Shown here in pieces: positions 35,607-47,489 of a DNA stretch of 64,000 nucleotides (position 1 is its first letter; the number at the start of each line of letters is the position of its first letter). A program made the position numbers and the translations under genes. The notes beneath the pieces were generated by a model that was not told the DNA's origin, made no database searches, and worked only from the letters and a program-made list of their open reading frames with translations. The stretch is taken from NCBI GenBank assembly GCA_960531495.1, contig OY482846.1, positions 40,955,104 through 41,019,103 of the forward strand, written 5' to 3'. This stretch comes from Zeus faber (Eukaryota; Chordata; Actinopteri; Zeiformes; Zeidae).

Positions 35607-38050
35607 AGGAGTCTATTGTCTCAGCCCAGGCCAAAGCCAGTTCCACAAGCCCTGCTTTCAGACTTTCACCGGTGTAGCGCCCCTTATATCCTTCAACTTT
35701 TGCAATCCAAAGTTCTGAGCTACACTTTATTTTGACACTTACACGGCGAGAATCTTTGCAAGCACACCACCATCAGCAAAGTTCTACTCTGTTTTAGTAG
35801 CATTGGACGTCATTTAATCTCAAGCCGTATTTTTCTGACCCAGCAAATAAAAACTTGACCTTATCGACTGACGGCTGTATAAATGGACTTCAACTGGACC
35901 TGTATCCTTTATAAAACACCACAGTGTTAAACTGAGAGGGGACCCCAACCACTCGAAGCATGCTTGGAGTAGTGGACCATAATCACCTGACTTGGCACAG
36001 CCAACCAGCGGCAAGGTCTCACAGCTTGCGATACACCTCCATCGCTGAGGTCTAAAGACACCGTGGCGCGTTGTGACCTTTGACCTACCGTCTTGAATGC
36101 ACCTACAGCCTCCCAACACACCCTCACACACACACACGTATTCACCAATGTTACACTGTACGGCCGGTACTGAAACGACCAACCCCAACACTACCATCAC
36201 CCCGTCTACACAGTATGTACTGTGTGTACACCGTGAGGCTTGGTTCGCAGCCAATCCATGACTTTGACTTTTGCACCAAGCTGGAAAACAAGCCACGCCC
36301 CCCATTTTCGCCGCGCACCGTTCTTTCAACGCGCTAAAGGAGCCGGTTGGACGCTCGTGGGCAAAAGGACGCTGTGTGACGAATGTCGGAGGAGCAAACT
36401 TGGGGAAAGGCATGGGAAGGGCATCTTCCTAGGTCGGGAAGAGGTGTTTTGGGAGGAAGCCACGCTGTCATCTGCACATCATCATCATCACCTTCTTCAA
36501 CACCTCCGAAATAACATAGTTGATTAATTTTCTAAGCATTAAATCGACGCACACCACGAGTCTTCTCTCTTCTGTCTTCGCATCCTCTTTCGCTCTTCTC
36601 TTGTTTTATCTTGTTGGGTTCCTCGGCTTCCCTCCCCCTCCCCTACTCAACTTTTAGTTTTTCTGTTCAATGTGAAGAATATTTTCACGTACAAAACATT
36701 TTAAGAGACAGCAACAGTCCATGAGTTCTGGGAAGTGTGATTGACGGCATATCTTCAGACGCTTTTTCTTGTTTGAGGTTTTTTTTCTCTTTTTCTTTTT
36801 TAATTGAACAAGCTTTTTTTCCTGCTGTGTATATAATGTACTATAATGTGCATGGCTGGACCGATAGAACAATTGGGAACTCTCTCTCTCTCTTCCTCTC
36901 TCCATCTCTATGAATCCAGTTCGTGAGTAGATCCTGTTGCCGGGCTCAGGGGGCGAGACTTTTCATGTCAAATTCCATGCGGCGCGTCCAAACCCCTTCG
37001 TCGTGTTTCTGCGGATTTTTCGGGTATTTTTCTTTTCAATTCCATCGGTTCATAGTGTTGACTGAAACTGCAGTTCTCCAAATCAACACCAGAGCCATTG
37101 TTATCGACAGTGCCCCAACGGGAGTGGATCAATTATTCAAAATACAACCTGCATCGTGAGGAATTCAGGACGCGGGGCGAAGCTGAGGCGTGCACGATCC
37201 CTGCCTGTTTGTCTTTTCTTTTCTTTTTTAACGTAGATCCACTCCCTGAATCAATTGATTTGAAATTGAATTTGACTCCAAAACGTAATTTGCATCCCAG
37301 CTTAGACTTTGGCAGTTAAAAAAGTTCATGCTCACAGGGGAATTCGGCGGCCCTCTCTGTCTAGGTGTTAAATCTTCAAGCTGTTGTGTCCTTTTTTCTT
37401 TTTTTTTTTCTGAACGGGCTCAGAACAATCCACACTAACCTGCGATCAGAGGCTAGCGGTTCCAGGAAACTAAGAACTAATAAAATAACCCGTGGTTGAT
37501 ACTTAATGGATCATTGATGGAACGTTTTACGTTATCCAGGAGGTCAGCTCTGTTTCGTCAACGATGTCGCAAGATTTTAATTTGGAATATCGTATTTCTT
37601 ACGCGCAACAATCCTCCTCGCAATGATCGACTCTCAAAATTCGGGGATAATGTGTGAGATATTGGGTAATGTCATCACGGTACGATGACTCAGACTGATG
37701 CTGACGGACTGGAGAGAGCCCTTGTAGGTGGGAAAATAAGGGAAGGACTACTTTTTAATCCAGTTTTTTTTTGTCACCTAAAACTATGTTGAGACCCCCT
37801 TGTTTTGGAGCATAAACCTAGAATGGATGTGTTTTGTGTTTGTATTCCAACACTTTCAGTTTGTGTCTGTCATATATTTATCCGGGTGAGGTGATGTGAC
37901 TGGGAGCCTGTGAGATCACCTTTTTCCGCTCTGCCGGATCCTTGGGGTATTTGGTGCCTTGCCCCAAGGCAGCTGTTAAAGGTGTCACTGCGTCCTCAGT
38001 AGTCACCTCATAATCACCTGTCTGCAATATCCTAAATGTTTTATTTTTAA
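35607..38050. other. intergenic, no recognised gene
   Basis: Mixed composition. Holds a 197-codon minus-strand frame (35820-36413) without recognised domain and AT-rich stretches at 36660-37330. Nothing else supported. Confidence 0.4.
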
Positions 38051-38054
38051 CATA

Positions 38055-38200
38055 GCAGATTCAAGATTCACGAGGTTTATTTGTCACATACGTATGCTGT
38101 ACATACGTTCATACATACAGTATAAGCAGTGAAATGTCATGGCACCCGGAGATTACACACAATAAGCTCTGAAAATACTAAAATGTGGGTAATCGCCCGT
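38055..38200. mobile_element. family C repeat, copy 2
   Basis: tttatttgtcacatacg, gtgaaatgtcatgg and agctctgaaaatactaaaat match the repeat at 14478-14600 in order and strand. Confidence 0.5.
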
Positions 38201-38599
38201 AATCGTAATTTAGTTATATAGTAATAATATAAAGTAATAATGGTCTGTGTTGTAGTAAATACGCATTGAAATCATTCTAAATGAAACTTACCTCCAGTAC
38301 TTACCTCCCAATCACCTAAATGGGTGGATGGATGGACAGGGAATGATGGATGGATGGACGATAGAACTGGACGTTCGGTGCCTTCCAAGTTGTACAAATC
38401 CAGGCTCCGTCTCTCGGAAGTCATTCAGGAAAGGTTTATAGAAGTTCACCACCATATCATCGCAGGGCCCGACTTTCTGCCGTCCCGGTTTAAAATACGG
38501 GAGATGGAGTTACTGCTATTCTGCAGAGGTAGTTTATTTTTGTCAAATCATTTGTATACATAAATGTCTTTCCCGGTGTTTTTTTTTTTTTATTACATT

Positions 38600-38880
38600 T
38601 ATTTCTCGTTCAGCCCATCGACCAATCACAGCAGCCCGTGGAAAAAAAGTACGGTAGTGTTATTGTAGAGTCGCTGGGATTGGTCAGGACAGGTCACAGG
38701 TAGAAAGACTCCATTCCAGTGGCGGCCATTGCTGTGAAGCAGGTGGAGCTTTTCATTTGTTTTCGAGCTTTAAAAGATGTTTTGGAGTAAAAAGAAAAAA
38801 AAAAATTAAAAACAGACGTGAACCTACTGGGGAGCCGTCATTAGAGCTTACTGAGAAGCACCAACGACAAGCGGTAAGTT
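38600..38880 (+). promoter_or_regulatory. promoter-like block with possible first exon
   Basis: CCAAT at 38622-38626, an inverted CCAAT at 38679-38683, then gtggcggccattgctgtgaa and a consensus donor gcg|gtaagt at 38873/38874. Resembles a TATA-less promoter with a first exon, but no continuing exon was found. May belong to an unidentified repeat. Confidence 0.25.
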
Positions 38881-39251
38881 CTGTTTCACTTCATTCCAAC
38901 TGCTGTGTCTTATATGCTATATTGTTATATTATATGTTATATCTCGCTCTTCCTTTGGGGTCATTGAAAAACAGTTTTTTCCGCATAATTAAATTGTTTT
39001 GGCACATGACGGTTGAATAACTTATTTGTACGGTTTCGTTGCTCTAATGCAGCCCAGTACTTCAACGCCGACACTTCATTTATAAACAGCAGATGTGCCG
39101 GGTGGGTTCGTATGCGCATGCGCATTCCAACTAGGATGGGGCTGGTCTGGAGTATCATCGCTGTCACCACATAGAGGCTCACTCACCTGCTGCCTTGCTG
39201 CGTGAGTCATTTAGAGGGTTTACACTTTTATTTAGCCCTCCCATCCAATAT

Positions 39252-39305
<54 letters not shown>

Positions 39306-39740
39306 CGCGTAAAATTACAATTCTAATATTATGCAATTATAAAATATCTAGAATATTGCCATTATTGGAAATACTTTTTTTTTTCTGTTAGAATTCACCA
39401 ATTTGTGATTTTTGCTTTAGACCTATAACCTTATTTAATAATGACGTGATACATTTCACTCGATATTGTACTGTCAATCCAAACTGTCCGGCTAAAATGA
39501 TGACGTTGCCTCCTGACACCGTTGGGAAAGCTGCGAGAGAGAGGCCGAGGGCGTTACGAATGACGTCACACATAGCGACACTCAGTCCGTCCCAGTTGTG
39601 ACGAGTGTAGGGTCACAACAGTTGTCATCAATAGCTGAACTTAACACGTGATTAATTGATTATTCGAATGATGTGATTTTTGCACACACTCGCACACATT
39701 ATGTCGCTTTTGGGTGGAGTATATGCTTATTATTATTATA

Positions 39741-39776
<36 letters not shown>

Positions 39777-40080
39777 TTGATAATTTGGGTTTGTGGGCTT
39801 GTATGTGTGATTGCAAGCCCGTGATGGAAAAATGATCCAGTGGAATAGAATAGTGTTGGCTACAGGATTTCTCACTTACTCACTCACTGTTTGTTCATTC
39901 ATTCATTCATTCATTCATCCATCCGTTCCCGATCTATCCCTCAATAAATGAATGAAGGAGTGATTAAGTCAGTCAGTCACTCACGCATCCACCCTTGGAA
40001 TCATTCAGTGGTTCATTCTCTCATCCGTTCACTCATTCGTTCATCCATTCATTCATTCATCAATCCGTAGCCAGCAAACC
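38881..40080. other. intergenic with simple repeats
   Basis: GT tract at 39256-39300, ATT tract at 39728-39776 and CATT-rich tract at 39893-39920 and around 40040. A tgacgtcac site near 39563. Confidence 0.6.
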
Positions 40081-40099
40081 CCCCCCCCCCGCCCCCCGT

Positions 40100-40260
40100 G
40101 AGGCCGCTGCGCCGTCAGGATGAATCATGGAGGGTTCACTGGAAACGCAGACAAGTTGCTGTTAATTCAGGGGCGGGGTGAGACGGGCGGGGGCGGGAGG
40201 GTTGACCCCTCTCGGGGCTCGTTCGTCAGCGCACCGCGGCGGGGCGGCTTGATTACAATT
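40100..40260. promoter_or_regulatory. candidate conserved non-coding element
   Basis: GC-rich non-repetitive block with tgttaattcagg and gcttgattacaatttg, downstream of gbx2. Inference from composition. Confidence 0.3.
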
Positions 40261-40669
40261 TGCCCCCCAAAAAAAAAAAAAAAAAATTCATTAGGGTTGG
40301 AGCCTCCCATCTTTTTTATCCGTCTGTCTATCTGCCTATCCGTCTACCCGTCTCGACCTGTCTCGTTCTCTCCTCGTTGTCGTCCCGCTTTGTCAGCGCC
40401 CACGCTCACGCCCGTGTTTCGGGCGGGGCGCGTTCATTTCGCCGGCGTTAGATTCGATTTGGATTTGTATTCCTCCTCCTCCACCTCCACCTCCTCCACC
40501 TCCACCTCCTCCTCCAACTTTGTTTTTTTATCCCCTCCCAGGTGGGTGCGTGGCGCGGGCATAAATCTGCGCTTCACAATAATTCACCTTTTTTTTTATT
40601 TTCTTTTTCCTGCCGGGGCGACGGGTTGGGGGGGCTTCCAGATTAATGTGGGGGGACGCTGGAAGGGTT

Positions 40670-40945
40670 TCAAACCATGAATCACCGCGGGGGGATGAAC
40701 ATCCAACACGTTATAAATGTTGTAAATATAAATGCTGCGGCACAAAAGCGCCGTGATGGAGCGTTGGCAGCGGAGTCCGCTTTATTTAATAACCAAAGCG
40801 TCAGACGTGAGGGGTCCGTCGGTTGTTCGGCAACTAATTGGATTTTACGGCCTCTCCCGTAGAGCCGCCAACTGGTTATTTCAACCGTAACGCGGATGGC
40901 CTGAAGCACATTACATGAATTGACTTTTATGGACGTCTTCATTCA
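40670..40945. promoter_or_regulatory. candidate conserved non-coding element downstream of gbx2
   Basis: Unique-looking sequence with tttatttaataacc, caactaattggattttacgg and tggttatttcaacc; Hox/homeodomain-like cores, no coding potential, about 1.8 kb past the gbx2 stop. Confidence 0.4.
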
Positions 40946-41098
40946 ATTTTGACAACATTTAAGTTGGTGAAAGAAAATGAAGTGAGTGAAACATCAAACT
41001 CATTTGCGTCAAAAAAAAACAACCAACAACTGCCTCAACAAAAGAGGCTTCGTGTCAAACCTTGAGTCACCGTTTTCAGTATTTCCTTAAAGACTCCC

Positions 41099-41243
41099 GA
41101 ATTAAGCTTCATCGTCTCGATCATTTGGATGACGTGTTAAAAAGTCTCTATATTTTATCGAACGTCGGTTTGACCGACGTTCGATAAAATATAGAGACTT
41201 TTTAACACGTCATCCAAATGATCGAGACGATGAAGCTTAATTC
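41099..41243. repeat. perfect 71-bp hairpin
   Basis: Arms 41099-41169 and 41173-41243 are exact reverse complements with a 3-nt loop (ttg). Both arms end abruptly in mismatch. No simple-sequence content and no known element ends. Confidence 0.97.
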
Positions 41244-41520
41244 CGGCCACGTTTCGTAAAGTTAAATCGTGTTTATTAAACGTTACGTCTGTTGAATATT
41301 TGTTTTAATATTAATCAAACAACGCGGTGTTTATTTCCAGCTTTTATTTGTAAAGGAGAAAAAAAAAACCCCCCAAAAAAAAAACCCGACTACACTTGCG
41401 TCCAATCGACTAAAATGATTTCGGCCTTCGTTTCACCGTCACGGCGCTCCCACGTCAGCGCGCCGCGGGCGGCCTTCACGTCACAGGTTGCGGGGGTGTC
41501 AAAGTGTCCATCCACGCAAA

Positions 41521-42330
41521 GGTTAAATATGCCGCCCCCCCCCCCCCCTCAGTATAAAAGAGAAACTTGAAAAAAATAAAAAATAATAATAATAATAATG
41601 TCTGACCGAAAGGACATTTTGAAAATAAAATATAAAATGAGAAAAAAAAAAAAAAAAAAATAAAGGCTGGCAAAACAAACAAGCGGTGCATCGTCAAAGT
41701 TCCATTTTAATGCACTATATTATCACTAACTCGCAGCGCCACGGAATGTCAGTTACTTTTGCACACTTTTTTTTAATTTTTTTTATTTTTATAAATTAGC
41801 AGCTGTAAAATGAAATAAAGGACGTAAATGAATGAACGTACGCCAGGAGAAGGACGAACGGGTGCACCTTTGACTTCAACCCCCGGGCCAGGTGCGCACC
41901 GGGCCGGAGGCTCGTTTTGAGAATTTCCAAATAAAAAAAACAAAACAAAGATATCCGCTCAGTCGCAAACAATCTTGGACATTTCAAAATAAAATCTAAC
42001 AACATTTTTAAAGTACACCTATGGCGTCAATATTATGAGTTTATGTACATATGCTGCTGTTAATCATTTGAATCGTCTTTATTCGGTCCCGTGTTCGTTC
42101 CGTCTCTACGTGCCAGACGTTAGGCGCTTATGCTGCATTCCAGTGAGGGGGGAAACTCGGAGAAGTCGGACCTCTTACTTAGGAAAGTGCAAGGGAATTG
42201 TCAATTTAGGTCGGGGCCCCGAGTCGTCAGATGTCGAACGCAGATCTCTCTCCGTCCGGGTTTACGGAGAGAACACGACCCGACACCACAGTAACGTGGC
42301 TGTACGCACCGTTAACGATGAACTAAGCTC
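41521..42330. other. AT-rich and mixed sequence downstream of gbx2
   Basis: Poly-C at about 41535-41548, (AAT)n and poly-A runs to 41660, then unique-looking sequence that may include the gbx2 3' UTR (minus strand). Confidence 0.4.
42078..42083 (-). terminator. gbx2: candidate polyadenylation signal of gbx2
   Basis: AATAAA on the minus strand about 610 bp after the gbx2 stop. Others occur further on, so this is a guess by position. Confidence 0.3.
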
Positions 42331-42690
42331 GCCTTGGCACGGGTTTTTTTTTTTTAATTTGGAAAACACCGTCTTGACGTTGATCTAAACCACTCTGTAG
42401 TTTCAGTTCATCTGCAGGTGCCTGTTGGGACGAACAAGCTCTGCCAAACAAACTGCTGTTGGCACCCGGGCTGTTGCCGTTGTTGTTATTATTATTTTTT
42501 AACTCTGAAGCGGGGACAACCGATTTAATTACCGATTTCAGAGTTTCATTGGAACGCAGCATCCGGCCTACAGCCGTTACCTGGGGGGGGGGGGTACGGC
42601 CCCTGGGTGCCGTCCAGCCGTAAAGCAACACGACCGGCTCCACGCGTTTTAACGGGAGTCTTAAAAGTGTTCTCGTTTTGTTTTGTTTTT

Positions 42691-43181
42691 TCAAGGCCGG
42701 GCCTGCTCCAACTGTTGGTGCTGACTCCGTATCGCGAAGCGGCTGACGTGCACGGGGATCGGCACCACGATCTTGGGGTTCCGGGACGGCTCTCCCGTCT
42801 TGCTGGTGACGTTGCCGGCCTTGACGCGCTTCCACTTGGCGCGTCGGTTCTGGAACCAGATCTTCACCTGCACCTCGCTCAGCTTGAGCGCCTGGGCGAT
42901 CTGCGAGCGCTCGGTGAGCGACAGGTACTTCTTGCAGTGGAACTCCTTCTCCAGCTCCAGGAGCTGCTCGCTGGTGAAGGCCGTCCGCCGCCGCCGGTTC
43001 TTGCCGGCGGACGCGGCGCCGCCGGGCGCGGCGCCCGGGCCGCCGTGCGCGTCCCCGTCGTCCCGCTGGCCGCCGGCCGCGGTGTCGTCCGAGCTGTAGT
43101 CCAGGTCGCTGTCCACGGAGCAGCTCTCGTCCCTTCTGGCGCACTCGTCCTCCCTGGGGTCCTCCCTCCCGTGCGCTCGAG
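42691..43181 (-). CDS. gbx2: gbx2 exon 2 with homeobox
   Basis: 491 bp after a tctcccccag acceptor, to TGA (complement of 42691-42693). Opens with an acidic linker ending [11 protein letters not shown], then Ala/Gly-rich spacer, homeodomain and C-terminal box. The intron is 1047 bp. Confidence 0.96.
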
Positions 43182-44697
43182 CTGGGGGAGAGAGCGTGTG
43201 ATTGAGGATTGAGGCTAAATTAAGGAATACAAAATGTCGGTTACTTTATATATTGTAAACCCGTCATCCAACGTTTCAACGGCCCACCCCCTCCAAAAAC
43301 CCCCCCCAAAAAAACAAAACAAGTACGACCGCCCTAAAAAGTTACTGGGTGGTTGTTCTATGTCGATATCCATTGGGTTGTGTGTTTTGATCCGCGTGTT
43401 TTCGGGCCCACGCGTCACAAAAGCGTCGCGGGAAAAGTCTCCACGCGTGGTTACCGCCACCCAACAACACCCCGTCCACTGCGCGTGGTCCCCTGGTCCG
43501 ACCCCGGCCCCGACGCCCCGGAGCGTCACCCCCGTTGACCTCATGGGGTCTGATCTCATCTTAGCTCGCCTTTCTTTTTTGAAAACCTTCATGGATTTTC
43601 AGTTTTAACGAATGTAAAAACACTTTCAAAGTGGGACATTATGATGGAATGACAGCCCCCCCCCCACCCGAAAAAAAAGGGTATTCGTTTTAAGTATGAA
43701 GGTCAATAAAGACTGATTGAAGGTTAAGTGATGATCTCATTTTCATTCGCAAACTGGCTGATTAATGATTAATACAATAAGTCATTTAGCTTTTTGTTTG
43801 ACTCGCATATTACTGCATTTTTTTCTGGGGGGGTTTCCTTTCAACGGGGCCTAAACTAATTATTTTTGCACATTTTTTTCCACGAAAGAAAAGTCAATGT
43901 TTCGCCCACAAACGAAGAGGAGAGAGCGCTTCATTTGTACTGTCACACGACACGTCAAGGCGACAAACCTGCTTTGTATTTTATCTGTATTTGTTTCCTT
44001 ATTTCTCTACGCAACTTGTATGATTGCACCACAATGCATCCAGTATGAACATGACAAACCCCTTCCTAATTAATACACCGAAAACAACATCAACCATTTT
44101 TTTTTTTATAATGCCAATATTTTTTCAGGTTTTCTCAAGTAAAAAAAAAAATACATATTTTAAGTTTTACCAATTATTTAAGTCGACCCAATGACCCTTC
44201 CCCCAGACAAACAGACATCGGTTCCTACCTGAAGATGAGTCCGATTCGGGAAAGCCCTGCGGCGGGGCGCCCTTCCCCTCCTCGCCGTCCGCCCGGAGCT
44301 CCGGGGCTCTGTCGAAGGCGGCGCGGAGCGACTGCGCCGCGAACTTCCTGGCCGCGTCCCGGCGCTGCGGGGCGGCGGAGAAGCCGCCGCCGCCGCCGCC
44401 GGGCAACGACGCCACGAGCGCCATGCCCTGCGCCAGGCTGGAGCAGAAGCCGCCCTGGAGGGTGGAGATCGGGTGGTGAGGGTGCCGGAGAGCCGACGGG
44501 GGAGGCGGCGGCGGCGGCGGCGGCGGCGGCGGGAGCACCACCGAGCGGTACGGCATGAACACGGGGTAGCCCGTGTAGACGAAGTGTCCCGGACCGGGCT
44601 GCGGCGGGCCCCCGATCAGAGAGTCGATGCTGAAGGCGGTGGTGCTTCCCAGGGGCCGCTGCATCACCATGTAGGACGGGCTGAACGCCGCACTCAT
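42691..44697 (-). CDS. gbx2: gbx2, gastrulation brain homeobox 2
   Basis: Two exons on the minus strand, 44697-44229 and 43181-42691, give 319 residues (human 348). The protein is a nuclear transcription factor that positions the midbrain-hindbrain boundary opposite Otx2. The start MSAAFSPSY, the motif [14 protein letters not shown] (an engrailed-homology-1-like Groucho-binding segment) and [15 protein letters not shown] are GBX signatures. The homeodomain sits at about residues 218-277, with [19 protein letters not shown] and [13 protein letters not shown]. The end [20 protein letters not shown], then LEQARP, is GBX2 rather than GBX1. The region between exon 1 and the homeodomain is shortened and GC-driven, with poly-Pro (12), poly-Gly and Ala/Gly runs. 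An in-frame upstream ATG at 44802 would add 35 residues, but MSAAF is the known family start. Confidence 0.96.
44229..44697 (-). CDS. gbx2: gbx2 exon 1
   Basis: 469 bp from ATG (complement of 44695-44697) to ...DSSS plus one base, before a gtagga donor. Carries SIDSLIG and a 12-proline run. Confidence 0.94.
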
Positions 44698-45015
44698 ACG
44701 ATCCACCGGGAGACAGGGTCGTGAGTAACCCCCGTGCGAGTTTATCTCCCGTGGTTCTCTTACTTCTTGTAATTCACAAGCTGAATCCGCTTTAGAAGAC
44801 AAGCGGCCAGAAAGGATTTAACTATGAACCCCTGTCCGACGGTCTGTTTCTGTAGATTACAGGGCAGCATTCCGCCAACACGCCAGAAGCGCACCGAGAC
44901 TTAATTTTCGGAGGTAAAAGTTAACAAAAGGCAAAAAAATAAAATAAAACAAAACAAAATAAAGCACTTGTCGAGGCCCCTCCCGGGTTAAATTCGACCG
45001 GAGATCCGGGGCGGG

Positions 45016-45022
45016 TTATAAA
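45016..45022 (-). promoter_or_regulatory. gbx2: TATA-like box of gbx2 (probable)
   Basis: tttataa on the minus strand, about 320 bp before the start codon, inside a GC-rich CpG-dense region; an inverted CCAAT lies at 45268-45272. Confidence 0.4.
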
Positions 45023-45299
45023 TTGCGCTTCTGCGCCGCGCGGGTCCCGCCGCCCCTCACGCCGCCCTCCTTCGGACGCTCCGCCTCGACTTGACGTGAA
45101 GCGGTGGGAGGAGCGCGTCACGTCCCCGCGCTCACGCCGAGTGTTTCCAGCCGCTCGGCGACGATCCAGATGTTGAGTTTCACTTCCGCCGCGGTCCGTT
45201 TAATCGCAGGGGGACCACCCCCACCCCCCCACCCCACCCACCCACGCGCCGCGCGCCCGGCGCCCTCATTGGTCGCCGGGAGGACACGAGCGGCCGCGT

Positions 45300-45575
45300 G
45301 GCTTTTGGGTCTTGGCGGATGAATGGCGATCACCCAAACTGCGACCACGGGCCATTTAGAGACGTGGAGGGACGTCATTGTAAATAATAACACGTGCATA
45401 ATGTAAACAATGAGCCTGTGACCCAGCGGTGCTGCTTTCTGAGTGACCGCATCATCCACACCACCCCCGTTCTGCTCTTCTTTGTGGGAAGCGAGTCGCT
45501 CTGACGAGCAAAATATTAAAAGTTGCATTCGGAGAAAATAACGCCGGCGTCTCCAGGACGACGTTGACATTTATC
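45300..45575. promoter_or_regulatory. candidate conserved element upstream of gbx2
   Basis: Non-repetitive block (gacgtcattgtaaataataa, cgtgcataatgtaaacaatg) just above the gbx2 CpG-rich promoter; the ataatgtaaacaat part has forkhead- and POU-like cores. Confidence 0.4.
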
Positions 45576-47280
45576 TCTCAGCAAAACGAGGATATTGGGA
45601 GACAAGGGCGAGATTCCGCCGCAAATCTGCGAGAAACGATCGTTTAAGCCACAAGGACGTTCCGGCCAAGCAGGCGGCGGAGGCGTTGGAGCAGAGCAGT
45701 CCGTGGAGTTCAGAGAAATGAATGTCTTTGCTGTGAGGCAGCTTTTAGGACGGCAACTGTGGTCGTGATGTTATGATTACCAACATCCCAGACAATATCA
45801 CAACATCGATATTAAATCGAGATGTTACCCGGCTCATTGTGTATTGTACAGGGCTATGGTATAAGGATACATCGCCCAGGCCTACTACTAAGTTTCTTTC
45901 TTTCTTTCAGTAGCAATTCTCCAAAAAAGGAGTATTTTAATTTCCGGGAGTCCCACCGTTCAGCACCGCTTGTTTTGAGAGTTAAGACCCACATGCAGTT
46001 GACCCATGGCGTTGTGAATGTCACGAATATACTTTTCCATGCAGGAAGATGGTCGCGCCGTCCTCCAGGTGTTTCGCACAAACCCTCCCGTGAGGGCTGT
46101 GGTCTCTGGCGTGCTGCCCGTGAGCAGCCGGGTCGAAAGGCTTTGCCCAAAGGTTCCCGGGTGACGGCTTGTTGGTGACGTGTCACGGGGGGGGGGTCAA
46201 TGGAGGCTGCCCGGTGGTTTCGGGAACTAGAAGGTTAGAGATGCTTTTCATCCGGATACATCCCTCGGACATTCGGCCTCGTCTCGTTCTGTGCACTCCA
46301 CTGTCGGTTTCAGCCGCGCAGGTGATGAATTCTATATTCCAAAATAACCTCTCTCTCTCTCTCTCTCTCTCCACACAGTCTCACAGGAAAAACAGACACT
46401 CCTACCGTCGGCGAGTGTCATCACTTGTTTTAGTCAAAGGTGCCGCAAGTATGTATGTTTTAGTTAGCGTATAATCCCATGAAAATACGAATCGTGTTTT
46501 TGTCACCTGAGAATGCGGTGAAGCGATGGAGTCCTTTGCTGTATGAAAGTCTGCGTCGCTCAACTTCATAGACTGTTGTGGATGTTCAAATCAACGGCTC
46601 CTCATACACCTTATCCATGTTGAGGGATTTGCCCCCCAAACAAAAGTCTATATTTGATGGAGTCAGTATCGTCCTGCCTTATCCCCAGTAAAAGACCGTT
46701 CATATAATTTTCATCTATTCTCATTATTGTTGTCTAATTTGTCCACTTAGAAATACGTGTTAAAGTACTATTGACCCTTTTATTTACCCCTTATTTAAGA
46801 ACATTTAAGATAAATTACTCATTATCGAAACACATCATTATTATTTGTTGTTATGTCATAAATAGGTAGCATTTTGAAACAGTCCTCACATGTCGCTATG
46901 ACTCAGGTAGTCACATGTCTAATGTCTAGTACATGTCTAATAGACATCTAAATGTCTATTTTTAATATCTTTCACATCTGCTTTTTCGTCATTTACATAT
47001 GCGTTTTGCTATATTTCTGGGTAGGTGGGGTAGGTGTGGGTAGGTGTGTTGCTCTTTCCACCACCCAGCTGCCCCGTCTTGTCCCGGGTAGGAAATGTGA
47101 AAGTTTCTGTTCTTTGTATGAATTTAATTTTTCGTCACAAGATGTTTGCATATTTTGCCGTCAGTCTTACCCATTTGCCTATTGCCCTTTCCGCATAGCA
47201 TAGACTTTCATTTCATGCGGAAACTTCATTTCCATATACAGCTGCAAAACATAATTAAATAAAGTCGGGAAAATACCTTT
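45576..47280. other. gene-free upstream DNA of gbx2
   Basis: Mixed sequence. A hAT-like phrase (cgatattaaatcgag...atcgcccaggcc) lies near 45805-45885 and a CT run at 46351-46370. No exon recognised. Confidence 0.4.
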
Positions 47281-47489
47281 TTTGATCGTCAAATCACACG
47301 AGAGCGCCCGGCGGGGGCCCCTGGCGGCACATACCCACTGCCCCTTAACACACAAGAGCAGACATGAATATATATTTAAGCAAATGGTAGGTTACGCCCT
47401 GACCTCTGGCACCCCCGCCAAAAGGCTGCTCCCTATGGGCCAAGTGGAAGGCCCTCCAACCCCCCCCCCCCTTTTTTTGCATCCTCTTC

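Noticed and set aside
41099..41243. Ordinary pre-microRNA
   Set aside because: Perfect 71-bp pairing with a 3-nt loop is unlike animal pre-miRNAs, which have bulges and larger loops; kept instead as an unusual hairpin.
44167..44802. Upstream ATG adding 35 residues to Gbx2
   Set aside because: GBX2 proteins start MSAAF; the extension looks like translated 5' UTR.
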